Shown here: piece after piece, positions 18,950-39,697 of the stretch | Position numbering within the stretch: position 1 is the stretch's first letter | Layout: each line of letters begins with the position of its first letter | NCBI GenBank assembly: GCA_930633525.1 | Contig: CAKNFP010000001.1 | Location: 2,582,001-2,646,000 of the forward strand | Length of the DNA stretch: 64,000 nt | Source: Hyphomicrobiales bacterium | GTDB taxonomy: Bacteria; Pseudomonadota; Alphaproteobacteria; Rhizobiales; Beijerinckiaceae | Reading direction: 5' to 3' | Position numbers and translations under genes: made by a program | The notes under the pieces: model-generated | The model's database searches: none | Seen by the model: the letters and a program-made list of their open reading frames with translations, nothing else | Told to the model about the DNA's origin: nothing

Positions 18950-19525
18950 TCACTGCCGGAACGGGAAGTTGAAGTGCTTGAGAAGCGCACGCGCTTCATC
19001 ATCGGTCTTCGCCGAGGTGCAGACGATGATGTCCATACCCCAGATCTGCTCGACACGATCGTAGTTGATCTCGGGGAACACGATGTGCTCCTTGATCCCG
19101 AGAGCATAATTGCCACGGCCGTCGAAAGACTTCGGATTGAGGCCACGGAAGTCCCGGACGCGAGGCAGAGCGATCGTCACCAGACGATCGATGAACTCGT
19201 ACATCCGCTCCTTGCGCAGCGTCACCTTGGCGCCGATCGGCATGTTCTCGCGAACCTTGAAGGTCGCGATAGCCTTGCGGGCCCGGGTTACGACGGGCTT
19301 CTGACCGGCGATAAGCGCCAGATCACCCGCCGCCACCGTTGCCTTCTTGGAGTCGTTGACAGCTTCACCGACGCCCATGTTCAGAACGATCTTCTCGATC
19401 GTCGGAACCTGCATCCGGTTCTTGTAGCCGAACTCCTCGACGAGCTTCTCGCGAACGACCTCGTCGTAGTGCTTCCTGAGGCGCGGCACATAGCCGACGC
19501 CGAGATCCTGAGCAGCCTCAGCCAT
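18950..19525 (-). CDS. rplE: 50S ribosomal protein L5
   Basis: The 191-residue L5, which binds 5S rRNA and contacts S13 and P-site t[31 protein letters not shown] and the C-terminal [20 protein letters not shown] block are diagnostic. Its start overlaps the end of rplX by 8 bases, implying coupled translation. Confidence 0.97.
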   Translation of the reverse strand: MAEAAQDLGVGYVPRLRKHYDEVVREKLVEEFGYKNRMQVPTIEKIVLNMGVGEAVNDSKKATVAAGDLALIAGQKPVVTRARKAIATFKVRENMPIGAKVTLRKERMYEFIDRLVTIALPRVRDFRGLNPKSFDGRGNYALGIKEHIVFPEINYDRVEQIWGMDIIVCTSAKTDDEARALLKHFNFPFRQ

Positions 19526-19835
19526 CGATCAGTTCTCCCGAACGCTTGGCGACACGCACCTTGCGCCCGTCGTCCAAAGTCTTGAAGCCAACGCGCGTAG
19601 CCTTGCCGTCCTTGGGGTCCGCCAGCGCAATATTCGACAGATGGAGCGGCGCTTCCTTGGAAATGATGCCGCCCTCGGCGTTCGCCGTCTGCCGCTGGTG
19701 GCGCTTCACCAGGTTCACGCCGCGCACCAGCGCGCGCTCTTCCTTGGGAAGAACCTGCACCACCTCGCCCGACTTGCCCTTGTCGCGGCCGGTGAGAACG
19801 ACGACCTTGTCGCCCTTCTTGATCTTCGCGGCCAT
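19518..19835 (-). CDS. rplX: 50S ribosomal protein L24
   Basis: The 105-residue L24, an assembly-initiator protein with a KOW motif ([20 protein letters not shown]). The ATG at 19835 overlaps the rplN stop as ATGA; a GTG one codon upstream is possible but less likely. [21 protein letters not shown] fits the family. Confidence 0.96.
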   Translation of the reverse strand: MAAKIKKGDKVVVLTGRDKGKSGEVVQVLPKEERALVRGVNLVKRHQRQTANAEGGIISKEAPLHLSNIALADPKDGKATRVGFKTLDDGRKVRVAKRSGELIDG

Positions 19836-20203
19836 CACAACACCTCCGGCGCGAGCGAGATGATCTTCATGTGGTTCTTGGCGCGCAGCTCGCGCGGAAC
19901 CGGCCCGAAGATACGTGTTCCAACCGGCTCTTTCTGATTGTTGATCAGCACAGCAGCGTTGCGATCGAAACGAATCACAGAACCATCGGCACGACGGATG
20001 TCCTTGGCGGTGCGAACGACCACCGCCTTCATCACGTCACCCTTCTTCACACGGCCACGCGGAATAGCCTCCTTGACGGACACCACGATGATGTCGCCAA
20101 CGCCGGCGTACTTACGCTTCGAGCCACCCAAGACCTTGATACACATGACGCGACGGGCGCCGGAATTGTCGGCAACGTCAAGATTCGTCTGCATCTGGAT
20201 CAT
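19835..20203 (-). CDS. rplN: 50S ribosomal protein L14
   Basis: The 122-residue L14 at the subunit interface (bridge B8), also the docking site of the silencing factor Rsf[18 protein letters not shown] and [17 protein letters not shown] are diagnostic. A 103-base gap separates it from rpsQ; its TGA overlaps the rplX ATG. Confidence 0.97.
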   Translation of the reverse strand: MIQMQTNLDVADNSGARRVMCIKVLGGSKRKYAGVGDIIVVSVKEAIPRGRVKKGDVMKAVVVRTAKDIRRADGSVIRFDRNAAVLINNQKEPVGTRIFGPVPRELRAKNHMKIISLAPEVL

Positions 20204-20306
20204 GGCAACGATCCTTTCTCTGTCTCAGACCGGTTTCCGGCAGCTCACACTGCCGGACTACGACTGACGGGGATCTTTCGGTCCCCTCGCCTCTCTTCAA
20301 TAGTGC

Positions 20307-20549
20307 TCAGGATGCCGCGGAGTTTTCCAGGGCAACCCAGGTCTTGAGTTTCGATATCGGACGAGTCTCCTCGATCCATACCGTATCACCGACCTTGAAC
20401 TTATTGCCCTCATCATGGGCATGGTAGTTCTTCGAGCGACGCACCGTCTTCTTCAGAAGCGGATGCGTAAAACGACGCTCGACCTTCACGACGATCGTCT
20501 TGTCCTGCTTGTCGCTGACGACGACGCCCTGCAATACACGTTTCGGCAC
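20307..20549 (-). CDS. rpsQ: 30S ribosomal protein S17
   Basis: The 80-residue S17, an early-binding OB-fold protein. [36 protein letters not shown] and the motif [11 protein letters not shown] are diagnostic. It lies 10 bases after rpmC; last gene of the S10-type block before the gap to rplN. Confidence 0.96.
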   Translation of the reverse strand: MPKRVLQGVVVSDKQDKTIVVKVERRFTHPLLKKTVRRSKNYHAHDEGNKFKVGDTVWIEETRPISKLKTWVALENSAAS

Positions 20550-20559
20550 GGCGGCCTCC

Positions 20560-20775
20560 TCAAACCTTGTGAGCTTCAGCCAGCTTCTGCTGCTGAAGAG
20601 TCTTGACGCGAGCTATGTCGCGACGCACCACCCTCACACGGTCCGTGCTCTCGAGCTGCCCCGTCGCGCGCTGAAAGCGCAGGTTGAACTGCTCTTTCTT
20701 CAGCTTCAGAAGTTCGTCCTGGAGCTGGTCAGCCGACATCGCGGTGAGGTCGGAAAAACGCTGCTTCGTTTTCAT
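20560..20775 (-). CDS. rpmC: 50S ribosomal protein L29
   Basis: The 71-residue two-helix L29 near the tunnel exit, where it helps dock signal recognition particle and trigger factor. [18 protein letters not shown] and [15 protein letters not shown] are diagnostic. It is 10 bases after rplP. Confidence 0.95.
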   Translation of the reverse strand: MKTKQRFSDLTAMSADQLQDELLKLKKEQFNLRFQRATGQLESTDRVRVVRRDIARVKTLQQQKLAEAHKV

Positions 20776-20785
20776 CGTCTACCAC

Positions 20786-21199
20786 TCACTCCGCAATGCG
20801 CTGAATGAAGCGCGTCCGGATCGGCAGCTTAGCCGCTCCAAGACGCAGCGCCTCGCGCGCGGTCTCTTCCGGCACGCCGTCGAGTTCGAACATGATGCGG
20901 CCGGGATGGACACGCGCCGCCCAATATTCCGGCGAGCCCTTGCCCTTACCCATACGCACTTCAGTCGGCTTGTCGGTCACGGGAAGATCCGGGAAAATCC
21001 GGATCCACACGCGGCCCTGGCGCTTCATCTGACGCGTGATCGCGCGTCGCGCCGCTTCGATCTGCCGGGCAGTCACGCGCTCTGGCTCGAGAGCCTTGAG
21101 ACCGAACTGGCCGAAATCGAGGTTCGTACCGCCCTTCGCGGTGCCGTGAATACGGCCCTTGAACTGCTTACGAAACTTGGTCTTCTTGGGCTGCAGCAT
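20786..21199 (-). CDS. rplP: 50S ribosomal protein L16
   Basis: The 137-residue L16 beside the A site. [31 protein letters not shown] and [19 protein letters not shown] are diagnostic; the RmpA/YcfD hydroxylated arginine position lies in the second block (hydroxylation itself cannot be judged). It follows rpsC by 20 bases. Confidence 0.97.
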   Translation of the reverse strand: MLQPKKTKFRKQFKGRIHGTAKGGTNLDFGQFGLKALEPERVTARQIEAARRAITRQMKRQGRVWIRIFPDLPVTDKPTEVRMGKGKGSPEYWAARVHPGRIMFELDGVPEETAREALRLGAAKLPIRTRFIQRIAE

Positions 21200-21219
21200 C
21201 TCTGCCTCCTAAAGCGGCG

Positions 21220-21930
21220 TTACGCCGCAGCCTCTCTACGGCCATGACTACGCTGACCGCCACTTTCCTCGGCCATACGCTTGTCCTGAGCCATCGGATC
21301 ATGCTCAAGGATTTCGCCCTTGAAGATCCACACCTTGATTCCACACGTCCCGTAGGTCGTGAAGGCCGTGGCCGTACCGTAATCTACGTCCGCGCGCAAG
21401 GTGTGAAGTGGCACGCGACCCTCGCGGTACCATTCCATACGCGCAATCTCGGCACCGCCGAGACGCCCGGAACAGTTGATACGAATGCCTTCCGCGCCCA
21501 GACGCATCGCCGACTGAACGGCACGCTTCATGGCGCGGCGGAATGCCACACGGCGCTCAAGCTGCTGCGCAATCGATTCCGCGACGAGCTTGGCATCGAT
21601 TTCCGGCTTGCGGACTTCGATGATGTTGATCGCCACATCGGCGTCCGTCATCTTCGCCACGGTCTTGCGCAGCTTGTCGATGTCGGCGCCCTTCTTGCCG
21701 ATCACCACACCCGGACGCGCCGAGTAGATGGTGACGCGGCACTTCTTGTGCGGCCGCTCGATGACGATCTTGGAGACCGCCGCCTGCTTGAGCTGCTTCA
21801 TGAGAGCGCGGCGGATCGCCATGTCCTCGTGCAACAGCTTGCCGTATTCGATCTTGCCCGCGAACCAACGCGAATCCCACGTGCGGTTGATGCCGAGCCG
21901 CAGACCGATCGGATTGACCTTCTGTCCCAT
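21220..21930 (-). CDS. rpsC: 30S ribosomal protein S3
   Basis: The 236-residue S3 at the mRNA entry channel. [20 protein letters not shown], the KH domain with [15 protein letters not shown] and the C-terminal [16 protein letters not shown] block identify it. The tail ending in [10 protein letters not shown] is variable. It lies 10 bases after rplV. Confidence 0.97.
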   Translation of the reverse strand: MGQKVNPIGLRLGINRTWDSRWFAGKIEYGKLLHEDMAIRRALMKQLKQAAVSKIVIERPHKKCRVTIYSARPGVVIGKKGADIDKLRKTVAKMTDADVAINIIEVRKPEIDAKLVAESIAQQLERRVAFRRAMKRAVQSAMRLGAEGIRINCSGRLGGAEIARMEWYREGRVPLHTLRADVDYGTATAFTTYGTCGIKVWIFKGEILEHDPMAQDKRMAEESGGQRSHGRREAAA

Positions 21931-21940
21931 CGCGCTCTCC

Positions 21941-22333
21941 TCAGGCTCCGCGGCCGGTTTCTTGCGCCACTTCCCGAACCACGATGGTCAGGTTCGCAAA
22001 GGGCTTTTCAATACGCACGCCGCGGCCGCGGGCACGAGCGTGAAAACGCTTCATCACCAGGCCCTTGCCGACGAAGGCCTCGGCAACGACGAGATCGTCG
22101 ACATCGAGGTCATGATTGTTCTCGGCATTGGCGATGGCGCTCTCGAGCGTCTTGCGGACGTCGAGAGAAATACGCTTGCGGCTGAACTCAAGATCCGCGA
22201 GCGCAGTCGACACCTTCTTGCCACGGATCAGAGCCGCAACAAGATTGAGCTTCTGCGGGCTGACGCGCAGATTGCGCGCAATAGCCTTCGCTTCGTTGTC
22301 CTTCAGCGCGCGAGGATTTGCGGGCTTGCCCAT
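21941..22333 (-). CDS. rplV: 50S ribosomal protein L22
   Basis: The 130-residue L22 lining the exit tunnel. Its beta-hairpin tip ([20 protein letters not shown]) reaches the tunnel constriction, the site of macrolide-resistance deletions; no deletion is visible here. [19 protein letters not shown] is diagnostic. It starts 2 bases after rpsS ends. Confidence 0.96.
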   Translation of the reverse strand: MGKPANPRALKDNEAKAIARNLRVSPQKLNLVAALIRGKKVSTALADLEFSRKRISLDVRKTLESAIANAENNHDLDVDDLVVAEAFVGKGLVMKRFHARARGRGVRIEKPFANLTIVVREVAQETGRGA

Positions 22334-22335
22334 GC

Positions 22336-22614
22336 CTATCTCCTCTTCGCCTTCTTGTCCGCGGCATGGCCATGGAAGGTCCGGGTCGGCGCGAATTCAC
22401 CGAACTTGTGACCAACCATCTCCTCGCTGACGAAGACGGGAATGTGCTTCTGGCCGTTGTGGATGCCGAAGGTCAGGCCCACAAACTGCGGCAAGATGGT
22501 GGAGCGACGGCTCCAGATCTTGATAACTTCCGAGCGCGTCGCAGCACGCGCCGCCTCGGCCTTCTTGAGGAGGTAGCCGTCGAAGAACGGGCCCTTCCAG
22601 ATCGAACGTGCCAT
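22336..22614 (-). CDS. rpsS: 30S ribosomal protein S19
   Basis: The 92-residue S19 of the 30S head, near S13. [33 protein letters not shown] and [15 protein letters not shown] are diagnostic. It sits between rplB and rplV in the invariant S10 order. Confidence 0.97.
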   Translation of the reverse strand: MARSIWKGPFFDGYLLKKAEAARAATRSEVIKIWSRRSTILPQFVGLTFGIHNGQKHIPVFVSEEMVGHKFGEFAPTRTFHGHAADKKAKRR

Positions 22615-22624
22615 CGCCCGCCCC

Positions 22625-23464
22625 TTATCTCTTCTTCCGCTGGTGACGCGACGTCACGATGAAGCTGTCAGTCCGCTTGTTGGCGCGGGTCTTCTTGCCC
22701 TTGGTCGGCTTGCCCCACGGTGTGACCGGATGACGGCCACCCGAAGTGCGTCCCTCACCACCACCATGCGGGTGGTCGATCGGGTTCATGGTCACGCCGC
22801 GGTTATGAGGACGCCGTCCGAGCCAGCGAGAGCGGCCAGCCTTGCCGACCGACGTGTTCATGTGGTCCGGGTTCGAAACGGCACCGACCGTCGCGAAGCA
22901 CTGGCCATGAACAAGACGCTGCTCACCGGAATTGAGGCGAACGATCACATAACCCTGATCGCGACCAACGATCTGAGCGTAGGTACCGGCCGAGCGAGCA
23001 AGCGCGCCGCCTTTGCCGATCTTGAGCTCGACATTGTGCACGATCGTGCCGACCGGCATGTTCGCCAGAGGCATCGCGTTGCCGGGCTTGATATCGACCT
23101 GGTTGCCCGCGACGACCGTGTCGCCGACCGCGAGGCGCTGCGGCGCGAGAATATAAGCAAGCCCGCCGTCCTCGTACTTGACGAGAGCGATGAAGGCCGT
23201 GCGGTTCGGATCATATTCGACCCGATCGACGACGCCAGCCTGCTCCAGGCGCTCGCGACGCTTGAAGTCGATGATGCGGTAGGTGCGCTTATGACCACCA
23301 CCGCGGAAGCGGACGGTAACCCGTCCGGTATTGTTGCGGCCGCCTGCGGACGACTTGCCCTCAGTCAGCGTCTTGACCGGCTTGCCCTTGTAGAGCTCCG
23401 AGCGATCGACGATCACCAGCTGGCGCTGGCTCGGGGTAACCGGTTTGAAGGATTTCAAAGCCAT
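22625..23464 (-). CDS. rplB: 50S ribosomal protein L2
   Basis: The 279-residue L2, needed for subunit association and the peptidyl transferase centre. [36 protein letters not shown] and the catalytic-centre block [14 protein letters not shown] with the conserved histidine are present, and the basic C terminus is complete. Confidence 0.98.
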   Translation of the reverse strand: MALKSFKPVTPSQRQLVIVDRSELYKGKPVKTLTEGKSSAGGRNNTGRVTVRFRGGGHKRTYRIIDFKRRERLEQAGVVDRVEYDPNRTAFIALVKYEDGGLAYILAPQRLAVGDTVVAGNQVDIKPGNAMPLANMPVGTIVHNVELKIGKGGALARSAGTYAQIVGRDQGYVIVRLNSGEQRLVHGQCFATVGAVSNPDHMNTSVGKAGRSRWLGRRPHNRGVTMNPIDHPHGGGEGRTSGGRHPVTPWGKPTKGKKTRANKRTDSFIVTSRHQRKKR

Positions 23465-23485
23465 CGGATCAGTCCTTCACCCGCC

Positions 23486-23797
23486 TCAAAGGCCCGTCGT
23501 CACGTCGACGCTGTGACCCTCGGCGAGGGTGACAACCGCCTTCTTCACGTCCGAACGCTGGCCGAGGGTGTTGCGGAAGCGCTTCACCTTGCCCTTGGTG
23601 ACCAGCGTGTTGACGCTGAGCACCTTAACGTCGAACAACTTCTCGACAGCCGCTTTGATCTGCGGCTTGGTCGCCTTGCCAGCAACCTTGAACACCACCT
23701 TGTTGTGCTCCGACGCCGTCGTAGCCTTCTCGGTGATGACCGGTCCGACGATCACATCATAGTGTCGCGGATCCAGTGCGATGGGAGCCTTGCTCAT
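23486..23797 (-). CDS. rplW: 50S ribosomal protein L23
   Basis: The 103-residue L23, the main docking point for trigger factor and SRP at the tunnel exit. [19 protein letters not shown] and VSVNTLV-type residues fit; [18 protein letters not shown] is diagnostic. Its ATG overlaps the rplD stop by four bases. Confidence 0.96.
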   Translation of the reverse strand: MSKAPIALDPRHYDVIVGPVITEKATTASEHNKVVFKVAGKATKPQIKAAVEKLFDVKVLSVNTLVTKGKVKRFRNTLGQRSDVKKAVVTLAEGHSVDVTTGL

Positions 23798-24414
23798 TTG
23801 AAGCGCGCCTCCAACGCGTCGATGGCGGCCTTCGTCAGGACGAGCTTTTCGCGCCGCAGGATGTCGTAAACGTTGATGCCCTGCACCGGCAGCACATCAA
23901 CATTCGGGATGTTGCGGGCCGCGAGGCGGAAGTTCGTCTCCAGCTCGGCACCGTCCACAACCAGTACGCTCGCGAAACCGAGCTTACCGAAGCTCGCCTT
24001 CAAGGCCTTGGTCTTGGGCTCAGCGACGCTGGCCTTGTCGAGCACGACGATCGCACCGTCCTTGGCCTTCGCCGAAAGAGCGTGGCGCAGCGCCAGGGCA
24101 CGCACCTTCTTGGGCAGATCATGCGCATGATCGCGGACGACCGGACCGAAGGCCTTGCCACCGCCGCGGAACTGCGGAGCGCGGGCCGCTCCGTGGCGGG
24201 CGTTGCCGGTACCCTTCTGGCGGTACAGCTTCTTGCCCGTGCGAGCGATTTCGGCGCGGCCGAGGGACTTGTGAGTCCCGGCCTGCCGCTTGGCGAGCTG
24301 CCAGCGCACGTAGCGATGAATAAGATCGACGCGCGGCTCAAGACCGAAGATCGTCTCATCGAGATCGATCGTGCCGGCAGCCGAGCCGTCGAGCGTGGTC
24401 ACATCGAGTTTCAT
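23794..24414 (-). CDS. rplD: 50S ribosomal protein L4
   Basis: The 206-residue L4. In gammaproteobacteria it also represses the S10 operon; no equivalent leader was identified here. The tunnel loop [27 protein letters not shown] stretch is intact, as is [17 protein letters not shown] at 24414 overlaps the rplC stop as ATGA; a GTG one codon earlier is less likely. Confidence 0.96.
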   Translation of the reverse strand: MKLDVTTLDGSAAGTIDLDETIFGLEPRVDLIHRYVRWQLAKRQAGTHKSLGRAEIARTGKKLYRQKGTGNARHGAARAPQFRGGGKAFGPVVRDHAHDLPKKVRALALRHALSAKAKDGAIVVLDKASVAEPKTKALKASFGKLGFASVLVVDGAELETNFRLAARNIPNVDVLPVQGINVYDILRREKLVLTKAAIDALEARFK

Positions 24415-25136
24415 CACGCGTTCTCCTGTCCCTCGGCCTGCGCCGGAACAGCCGCGGACTTCGGCTCGCGGAACGCCCCGGGAAGCGGCGCTTCCTTCGG
24501 CAACTTACGCTTCACCGCGTCACGTACCAGAATCCAGCCGCCAGACACACCCGGCACAGCACCCTCAACGAGAATGAGCCCGCGTTCCACGTCCGTCTGC
24601 ACGATGCGCAGGTTCTGCGTGGTCACGCGCTCAACACCGAGATGCCCGGGCATCTTCTTGTTCTTGAACGTCTTGCCGGGATCCTGGCGACCACCGGTCG
24701 AGCCGATCGAGCGATGCGAGACCGAAACACCATGGCTGGCCCGCAGACCGCCAAAGTTCCAGCGCTTCATGCCGCCGGCGAAGCCCTTACCGGTCGTCGT
24801 GCCCGTCACGTCGACGAACTGACCGACCACGAAGTGATCAGCCGTGATCTCCGAGCCCACCGGAATGATGTGCTCGGGATCGACGCGAAACTCGGCGAGC
24901 TTCTTCTTGGGCTCGACAGTGGCGACCGCGAAACGACCGCGCTCGGCCTTCGAGACATTCTTTACCTTGGCCTTGCCGATGCCGATCTGGAGAGCGGTGT
25001 AGCCATTCGTATCGACGGTCCGGTGCGCAACAACCTGGCAGCTGTCGAGCTTCAGAACCGTAACAGGGACGTGCTCACCCGCGTCCGTAAAGACGCGTGT
25101 CATCCCAACTTTTTGTGCGATCACGCCTGAGCGCAT
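24414..25136 (-). CDS. rplC: 50S ribosomal protein L3
   Basis: The 240-residue L3, an assembly initiator reaching the peptidyl transferase centre. [16 protein letters not shown] is the family N terminus, so the ATG at 25136 is used and 24 upstream codons are dropped. [20 protein letters not shown] and [21 protein letters not shown] are diagnostic. The C terminus ([16 protein letters not shown]) is a lineage-specific acidic tail. Confidence 0.97.
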   Translation of the reverse strand: MRSGVIAQKVGMTRVFTDAGEHVPVTVLKLDSCQVVAHRTVDTNGYTALQIGIGKAKVKNVSKAERGRFAVATVEPKKKLAEFRVDPEHIIPVGSEITADHFVVGQFVDVTGTTTGKGFAGGMKRWNFGGLRASHGVSVSHRSIGSTGGRQDPGKTFKNKKMPGHLGVERVTTQNLRIVQTDVERGLILVEGAVPGVSGGWILVRDAVKRKLPKEAPLPGAFREPKSAAVPAQAEGQENA

Positions 25137-25185
25137 GAGCGGATCCTCTAAGGCGTTCCAGGAACCAACCAACCGTAACGGAGGG

Positions 25186-25494
<309 letters not shown>

Positions 25495-25521
25495 GACAAC
25501 GCCCTCGGGCCAAAATTCCGG

Positions 25522-26767
<1,246 letters not shown>

Positions 26768-26821
26768 GTAGGGCTCCTGACAGGAACTCGACGTTTTGCG
26801 TCGTTGGTTGCGGATCACAGC

Positions 26822-28891
26822 TCAGGCGTACTTCGCCTGAACCTCGGCGGCGACCGCCTGCGGCACCTGCTCGTAGTGGTCGAACTGCATGGTGTAGGTC
26901 GCACGGCCCTGGCTCATCGAGCGCAGGGTATTCACGTAGCCGAACATATTCGCCAGCGGAACCATGGCGTTGACCACCACGGCGTTGCCACGCATATCCT
27001 GGCCTTGGATCTGTCCACGGCGAGAGTTGAGATCGCCGATAACCGAACCGGTGTAGTCCTCAGGGGTCACGACTTCGACCTTCATGATCGGCTCGAGCAG
27101 AACCGAGCCACCCTTCTGAAGGCCTTCACGCAACGCAGCACGCGAGGCGATTTCGAAGGCGAGAGCCGATGAGTCGACTTCGTGGAAGGCGCCGTCGATC
27201 AGCTGAACCTTCAGGTCAACGACCGGGAAGCCTGCCAGGACGCCAGCCCCCAACACACTGTTGAGGCCTTTTTCAACGCCGGGGATGTATTCCTTCGGCA
27301 CTGAACCACCGACGATCTTCGACTCGAAGGCATAACCCGCCCCGGTCTCATTCGGCTCGATGATGAACTTCACGCGAGCGAACTGGCCAGTACCGCCGGT
27401 CTGCTTCTTGTGGGTGTAGTCAATCTCGGTCTTCTTCGTGATCTTCTCACGATAGGCGACCTGAGGCGCGCCGATATTGGCGTCGACCTTGTACGTACGC
27501 CTCAGGATATCGACCTTGATGTCGAGATGAAGCTCACCCATTCCCTTGAGAATGGTCTGGCCGGACTCGCTGTCGGTCGACACGCGGAAGGACGGATCCT
27601 CAGCTGCGAGCTTGGAAAGTGCGATGCCAAGCTTCTCCTGGTCCGTCTTTGTCTTCGGCTCGATAGCGATCTCGATGACCGGCTCAGGGAACTCCATCTT
27701 CTCAAGGATGGCCGGCTTCAGCGGATCACAGAGCGTGTCGCCGGTGCGCACTTCCTTGAGGCCTGCCAGGGCGACGATGTCGCCGGCGAAGGCTTCCTTG
27801 ATGTCTTCGCGGTTGTTCGCATGCATCAGGAGCATACGGCCAACGCGTTCCTTCTTGTCACGCGTCGAGTTCATGATCGAAGCGCCCGCCTCGACCGAAC
27901 CGGAATAGACGCGGCAGAAGGTGATGGTGCCGACGAAGGGGTCGTCCATGATCTTGAAGGCGAGCATGGAGAACGGATCGGCGTCGGTCGGCATCCGCTC
28001 CAGCGGCTCCTCGTTACGCGGATCAATACCCTTGATCGCACCGCGATCCACAGGCGACGGCAGATAGTCGACCACCGCGTCGAGGAGCGGCTGAACGCCC
28101 TTGTTCTTGAAGGCCGAGCCACACATCACGGGATGGAAGGCGCGGTTCTGAACGCCAAGACGCACGAGGCGACGGAGCGTTGCTGCGTCCGGCTCCTGGC
28201 CGTCGAGATAGGCGGTCATCGCGTCGTCGTCGAGCTCGACCGACGCTTCGATGAGGCGCGTGCGATAGTCCTTGGCCTTGTCGGCGAGGTCAGCGGGAAT
28301 GTCCTGCTCGACCGGGTTCAGGGAGTCACCCTCCCAAACCAGCGCCTTCATGGTGATCAGATCGACGACGCCGTAGAAGCCACCTTCCGTGCCGAGCGGA
28401 AGCTGCAGGCATACCGGCTTGCCGGCAACGCGATCGATGATTGAGTCGACGCATTTGAAGAGGTCGGCGCCGACCTTGTCCATCTTGTTGACGAAGACGA
28501 TGCGCGGAACGTCATATTTGTCAGCCTGACGCCATACGGTCTCTGTCTGAGGCTCGACGCCCTGGCTACCGTCCAGCACGCATACGCAGCCATCGAGCAC
28601 GCGCAGCGAACGCTCGACTTCGATGGTGAAATCGACGTGGCCGGGGGTATCGATGATGTTCAGGCGGCTCCCGCGCCAGAAGCACGTGGTCGCAGCCGAC
28701 GTGATCGTGATACCACGCTCCTGCTCCTGCGCCATCCAGTCCATAGTGGCGGCACCCTCGTGGGTCTCGCCGATCTTATGGTTCTTTCCGGTGAAGAACA
28801 GAATGCGCTCGGTCGTCGTCGTCTTTCCGGCATCAATATGCGCCATGATGCCGAAATTGCGGTAGTTTTCGATGGCGTGGGTGCGGGCCAT
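26822..28891 (-). CDS. fusA: elongation factor G
   Basis: The 689-residue translocase EF-G. G1 is [16 protein letters not shown]3 is DTPGHVDFT and G4 is NKMDK; domains II-V follow with the domain IV tip [11 protein letters not shown]. All fusidic-acid contact blocks look standard. It lies between rpsG and tufA in the str operon. Confidence 0.98.
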   Translation of the reverse strand: MARTHAIENYRNFGIMAHIDAGKTTTTERILFFTGKNHKIGETHEGAATMDWMAQEQERGITITSAATTCFWRGSRLNIIDTPGHVDFTIEVERSLRVLDGCVCVLDGSQGVEPQTETVWRQADKYDVPRIVFVNKMDKVGADLFKCVDSIIDRVAGKPVCLQLPLGTEGGFYGVVDLITMKALVWEGDSLNPVEQDIPADLADKAKDYRTRLIEASVELDDDAMTAYLDGQEPDAATLRRLVRLGVQNRAFHPVMCGSAFKNKGVQPLLDAVVDYLPSPVDRGAIKGIDPRNEEPLERMPTDADPFSMLAFKIMDDPFVGTITFCRVYSGSVEAGASIMNSTRDKKERVGRMLLMHANNREDIKEAFAGDIVALAGLKEVRTGDTLCDPLKPAILEKMEFPEPVIEIAIEPKTKTDQEKLGIALSKLAAEDPSFRVSTDSESGQTILKGMGELHLDIKVDILRRTYKVDANIGAPQVAYREKITKKTEIDYTHKKQTGGTGQFARVKFIIEPNETGAGYAFESKIVGGSVPKEYIPGVEKGLNSVLGAGVLAGFPVVDLKVQLIDGAFHEVDSSALAFEIASRAALREGLQKGGSVLLEPIMKVEVVTPEDYTGSVIGDLNSRRGQIQGQDMRGNAVVVNAMVPLANMFGYVNTLRSMSQGRATYTMQFDHYEQVPQAVAAEVQAKYA

Positions 28892-28921
28892 AACAGCTAT
28901 TCCCTCGACGGCTTGCGCTCG

Positions 28922-29392
28922 TTACCAGCGGTAATGCGAGAAGGCACGGTTGGACTCGGCCATCCGGTGCGTGTCCTCGCGCTTCTTCACGGCGCTACCG
29001 CGATTGCTCGAGGCGTCCATCAGCTCAGACGACAGGCGCTCAACCATGGTCTTGTCGTTACGCGAACGCGCAGCCTGGATCAGCCAGCGGATGGCCAACG
29101 CCTGGCGGCGGTCCGTACGGACTTCGACGGGAACCTGGTAGGTCGCGCCGCCGACGCGGCGGGACCGCACTTCGATGGCTGGAGCCACGTTCTCAAGGGC
29201 CTGCTTGAACACGCCGAGCGGCTCGCTCTTCAGCTTCTGCTCGATGATATCGAACGCGCCATAGACGATCGCTTCAGCGGACGACTTCTTGCCGTCGCGC
29301 ATGATCGAGTTCATGAACTTCGTAACGACGATGTCACCGAACTTCGGGTCCGGAATGATCTCGCGCTTCTCGGCACTGTGACGACGGGACAT
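28922..29392 (-). CDS. rpsG: 30S ribosomal protein S7
   Basis: The 156-residue S7, which organises the 30S head and E site and in enterobacteria represses the str operon. [20 protein letters not shown], and the C-terminal [12 protein letters not shown] are diagnostic. It follows rpsL by 78 bases. Confidence 0.97.
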   Translation of the reverse strand: MSRRHSAEKREIIPDPKFGDIVVTKFMNSIMRDGKKSSAEAIVYGAFDIIEQKLKSEPLGVFKQALENVAPAIEVRSRRVGGATYQVPVEVRTDRRQALAIRWLIQAARSRNDKTMVERLSSELMDASSNRGSAVKKREDTHRMAESNRAFSHYRW

Positions 29393-29470
29393 GTCGCTCG
29401 TCCTTAACTTCGCATTTCGTCAACGGGGCCGCCTACGGCACCCCTGCTCAACCGGCAGAAACCGGTACGA

Positions 29471-29842
29471 TTACTTCGGCCGCTTGGCGCCGTACTTCGA
29501 ACGGCGCTGCTTCCGGTTCTTCACGCCCTGGGTATCGAGGACACCGCGCAGGATGTGATAGCGAACGCCCGGAAGGTCCTTCACGCGACCACCACGGATC
29601 ATGACGACCGAGTGCTCCTGGAGGTTATGCCCCTCACCGGGAATGTAGCCGATCACCTCAAAGCCATTCGTCAACCGGACCTTGGCGACCTTACGAAGAG
29701 CCGAGTTCGGCTTCTTCGGGGTGGTCGTGTAAACACGCGTGCAAACACCACGCTTCTGAGGGCAAGCCTCCAGCGCAGGAACCTTGTTACGGCTCTTGGG
29801 CGCCACCCGCGGCTTGCTGATCAACTGGTTGATCGTCGGCAT
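29471..29842 (-). CDS. rpsL: 30S ribosomal protein S12
   Basis: The 123-residue S12 of the decoding centre. [20 protein letters not shown] fixes the start at 29842; 29 upstream codons lie in the leader. The streptomycin loop [12 protein letters not shown] and [10 protein letters not shown] are wild type (lysines 43 and 88 in Escherichia coli numbering), so no ribosomal streptomycin resistance is encoded. The conserved aspartate that RimO methylthiolates is present. First gene of the str operon. Confidence 0.98.
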   Translation of the reverse strand: MPTINQLISKPRVAPKSRNKVPALEACPQKRGVCTRVYTTTPKKPNSALRKVAKVRLTNGFEVIGYIPGEGHNLQEHSVVMIRGGRVKDLPGVRYHILRGVLDTQGVKNRKQRRSKYGAKRPK

Positions 29843-29967
29843 GCTCTCGTTCTCTCGCTTCGGCCGCCGTGACGACCTTTGGCCCTGTTCGGCACCGCCA
29901 CCCCCAAGGGAGGACGAGCACCAATTCACCGTGCATCAGCACAACACCAACAACCACGCACAACGAC

Positions 29968-29999
29968 TCGCGCCTTGAGCTGGTAAGCTTAAGGCGCGA
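29968..29999 (-). other. 12-bp hairpin in the rpsL leader
   Basis: Arms 29968-29979 and 29988-29999 pair over 12 positions (one G-U) around an 8-base loop. The stem is GC-rich at its base (CGCGCC). It lies about 125 bases ahead of rpsL and lacks a T-run, so a regulatory or processing role is more likely than termination. Confidence 0.55.
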
Positions 30000-30166
30000 A
30001 ACGTGTGCAGAGGACCACGCCGCTTGCGCAACGCGATCTTGCCCCAGGTCTAACTTTACCAGCTATGCCGGCGGTCAGTTGGTGCTAAATTAGCAGCGTT
30101 TAGGGCCCATATCTCGAAACGAGTCGCTTCGATAAGCGAGCGCCTACTGCCTGCCTGAGTGGGCTG

Positions 30167-30195
30167 CTTTTAGACTCAGAAACCCTGGGCGTCAA
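30167..30195 (-). promoter_or_regulatory. candidate promoter of the str operon
   Basis: Minus-strand TTGACG (30190-30195) and TAAAAG (30167-30172) with a 17-base spacer. It lies directly after the rpoC terminator and points at rpsL, giving a leader of about 320 bases. Confidence 0.6.
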
Positions 30196-30261
30196 TAGAA
30201 AATTACCTGTTTTGCCCCGCGAAGCCCGGCCGGCGCGGCCAATTGCCAATCCCTTGGCCCA

Positions 30262-30295
30262 TGAAAAAGGGCGCCGTGAAATTCACGACGCCCTT
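30262..30295 (-). terminator. intrinsic terminator after rpoC
   Basis: A 12-bp stem with one G-U (arms 30268-30279 and 30283-30294) and a three-base loop, followed on the minus strand by TTTTTCAT. About 50 bases after the rpoC stop. Confidence 0.88.
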
Positions 30296-30345
30296 CCAGT
30301 CTCTTAAGAGGTCCGCAACCCGCAAGAATCGCGGATCTGCCGTTC

Positions 30346-34524
<4,179 letters not shown>

Positions 34525-34733
34525 CGCCGTCTCCTTCAAGCCGGGATTGGAGCGCCGCTTTTCTGCTCCTGCCGGCCAAATATCCGTCGAGCCTGCCTCA
34601 GGCCCATTGCAAAACTTGGGATCGGCTGGCTGCGCATGTCCGGGAACATCCGCAGCCTCCTATCGCCTGAACGACCGGGCCGTCGCACCTGGAAGGCGAC
34701 GACCGGAGCGAGCGTAACGCTCGCTCCGCGGTC

Positions 34734-38855
<4,122 letters not shown>

Positions 38856-39277
38856 GTCTGTTCTCGCTCCTCACGCACGGCTGACCTGGCGGCCTCGTCA
38901 CGGCCGGACGGCTCAACAAAGGCCGCCAGGTCAGCCGGCCGCTCCCGCGGCATGCTGCCATCTCGCTCCCGACAGCCCCAATGGGACCGCCGTCGTCACG
39001 TCTTTCGCGCGTCGCGGCAACCATTCTTCATCAAGGTCGCGCATCGACGACACAACGGCCCCGGAGACAAGATGCCTTCGGGACCGTGGAATTCTCAACT
39101 TGTAGCGTTCCGCGTCAGCGGCTCGCCTCTAACCAAGAAGGGCCAAGAGCCCCTTCCCATTGCGATCTCCTCAAAACGAAATCGCCAGAACCAAGTCTCG
39201 AACGATAGGTGGGAACCGGATCGATCCGATAAAGACACGCCGGCCCCGCCGAGCACGGGCCAAAGCCCGCGTGGTAA
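38856..39277. other. 422-base rplL-rpoB intergenic region
   Basis: No gene is seen. Next to the rplL stop there is a bulged hairpin (about 39255-39274, CACG-GGGC with GCCCGTG) that could be a weak attenuator without a T-run. Next to rpoB there is a large perfect inverted repeat. The length suggests a regulated read-through zone between the ribosomal and polymerase genes. Confidence 0.5.
38878..38937 (-). other. 17-bp perfect inverted repeat in the rpoB leader
   Basis: Arms 38878-38894 and 38921-38937 are perfectly complementary over 17 bases with a 26-base loop; the core is GCTGACCTGGCGGCC. It ends 22 bases before the rpoB ATG. A stem this long in RNA is a good RNase III substrate; Escherichia coli has an RNase III site in the same intergenic position (rplL-rpoB). 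Confidence 0.75.
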
Positions 39278-39652
39278 TTACTTGAGCTCGACCTTGGCGC
39301 CGACCTTCTCGAGGGTCGCCTTGATCTTCTCGGCCTCGTCCTTGGACACGCCTTCCTTGACGGGCTTCGGAGCGCCTTCGACGAGGTCCTTGGCTTCCTT
39401 GAGGCCAAGGCCGGTGATCGCGCGGACTTCCTTGATGACTTCGATCTTCTTGTCACCCACGCCGGCGAGAACGACGGTGAACTCGGTCTGCTCCTCAACG
39501 GCGGCAGCGGCGCCAGCGCCCGGCGCAGCGGCGACAGCCACGGCGGCGGCGGCGGACACGCCCCACTTCTCTTCGAGGAGCTTCGCCAGCTCGGCGGCCT
39601 CGAGAACGGTTAGGCCCGACAGTTCGTCGACGAGCTTTGCCAAATCAGCCAT
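39278..39652 (-). CDS. rplL: 50S ribosomal protein L7/L12
   Basis: The 124-residue stalk protein L7/L12 that recruits translational GTPases. An N-terminal dimerisation domain ([21 protein letters not shown]), an Ala/Gly hinge ([18 protein letters not shown]) and the C-terminal factor-binding domain ([21 protein letters not shown]) are all clear. It follows rplJ by 45 bases. Confidence 0.97.
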   Translation of the reverse strand: MADLAKLVDELSGLTVLEAAELAKLLEEKWGVSAAAAVAVAAAPGAGAAAAVEEQTEFTVVLAGVGDKKIEVIKEVRAITGLGLKEAKDLVEGAPKPVKEGVSKDEAEKIKATLEKVGAKVELK

Positions 39653-39697
39653 GATACACTTCCTGGATTGGTTCGATTGATAGGGGTTTAGACGGCC

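Larger units (their letters stand above)
29843..30345. other. 503-base intergenic between rpoC and rpsL
   Basis: No protein gene is seen. From the rpoC side the region holds the rpoC terminator (30262-30295), a promoter for the str operon (30167-30195), and then a leader of about 320 bases reaching the rpsL ATG, with a 12-bp hairpin at 29968-29999. Confidence 0.75.
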
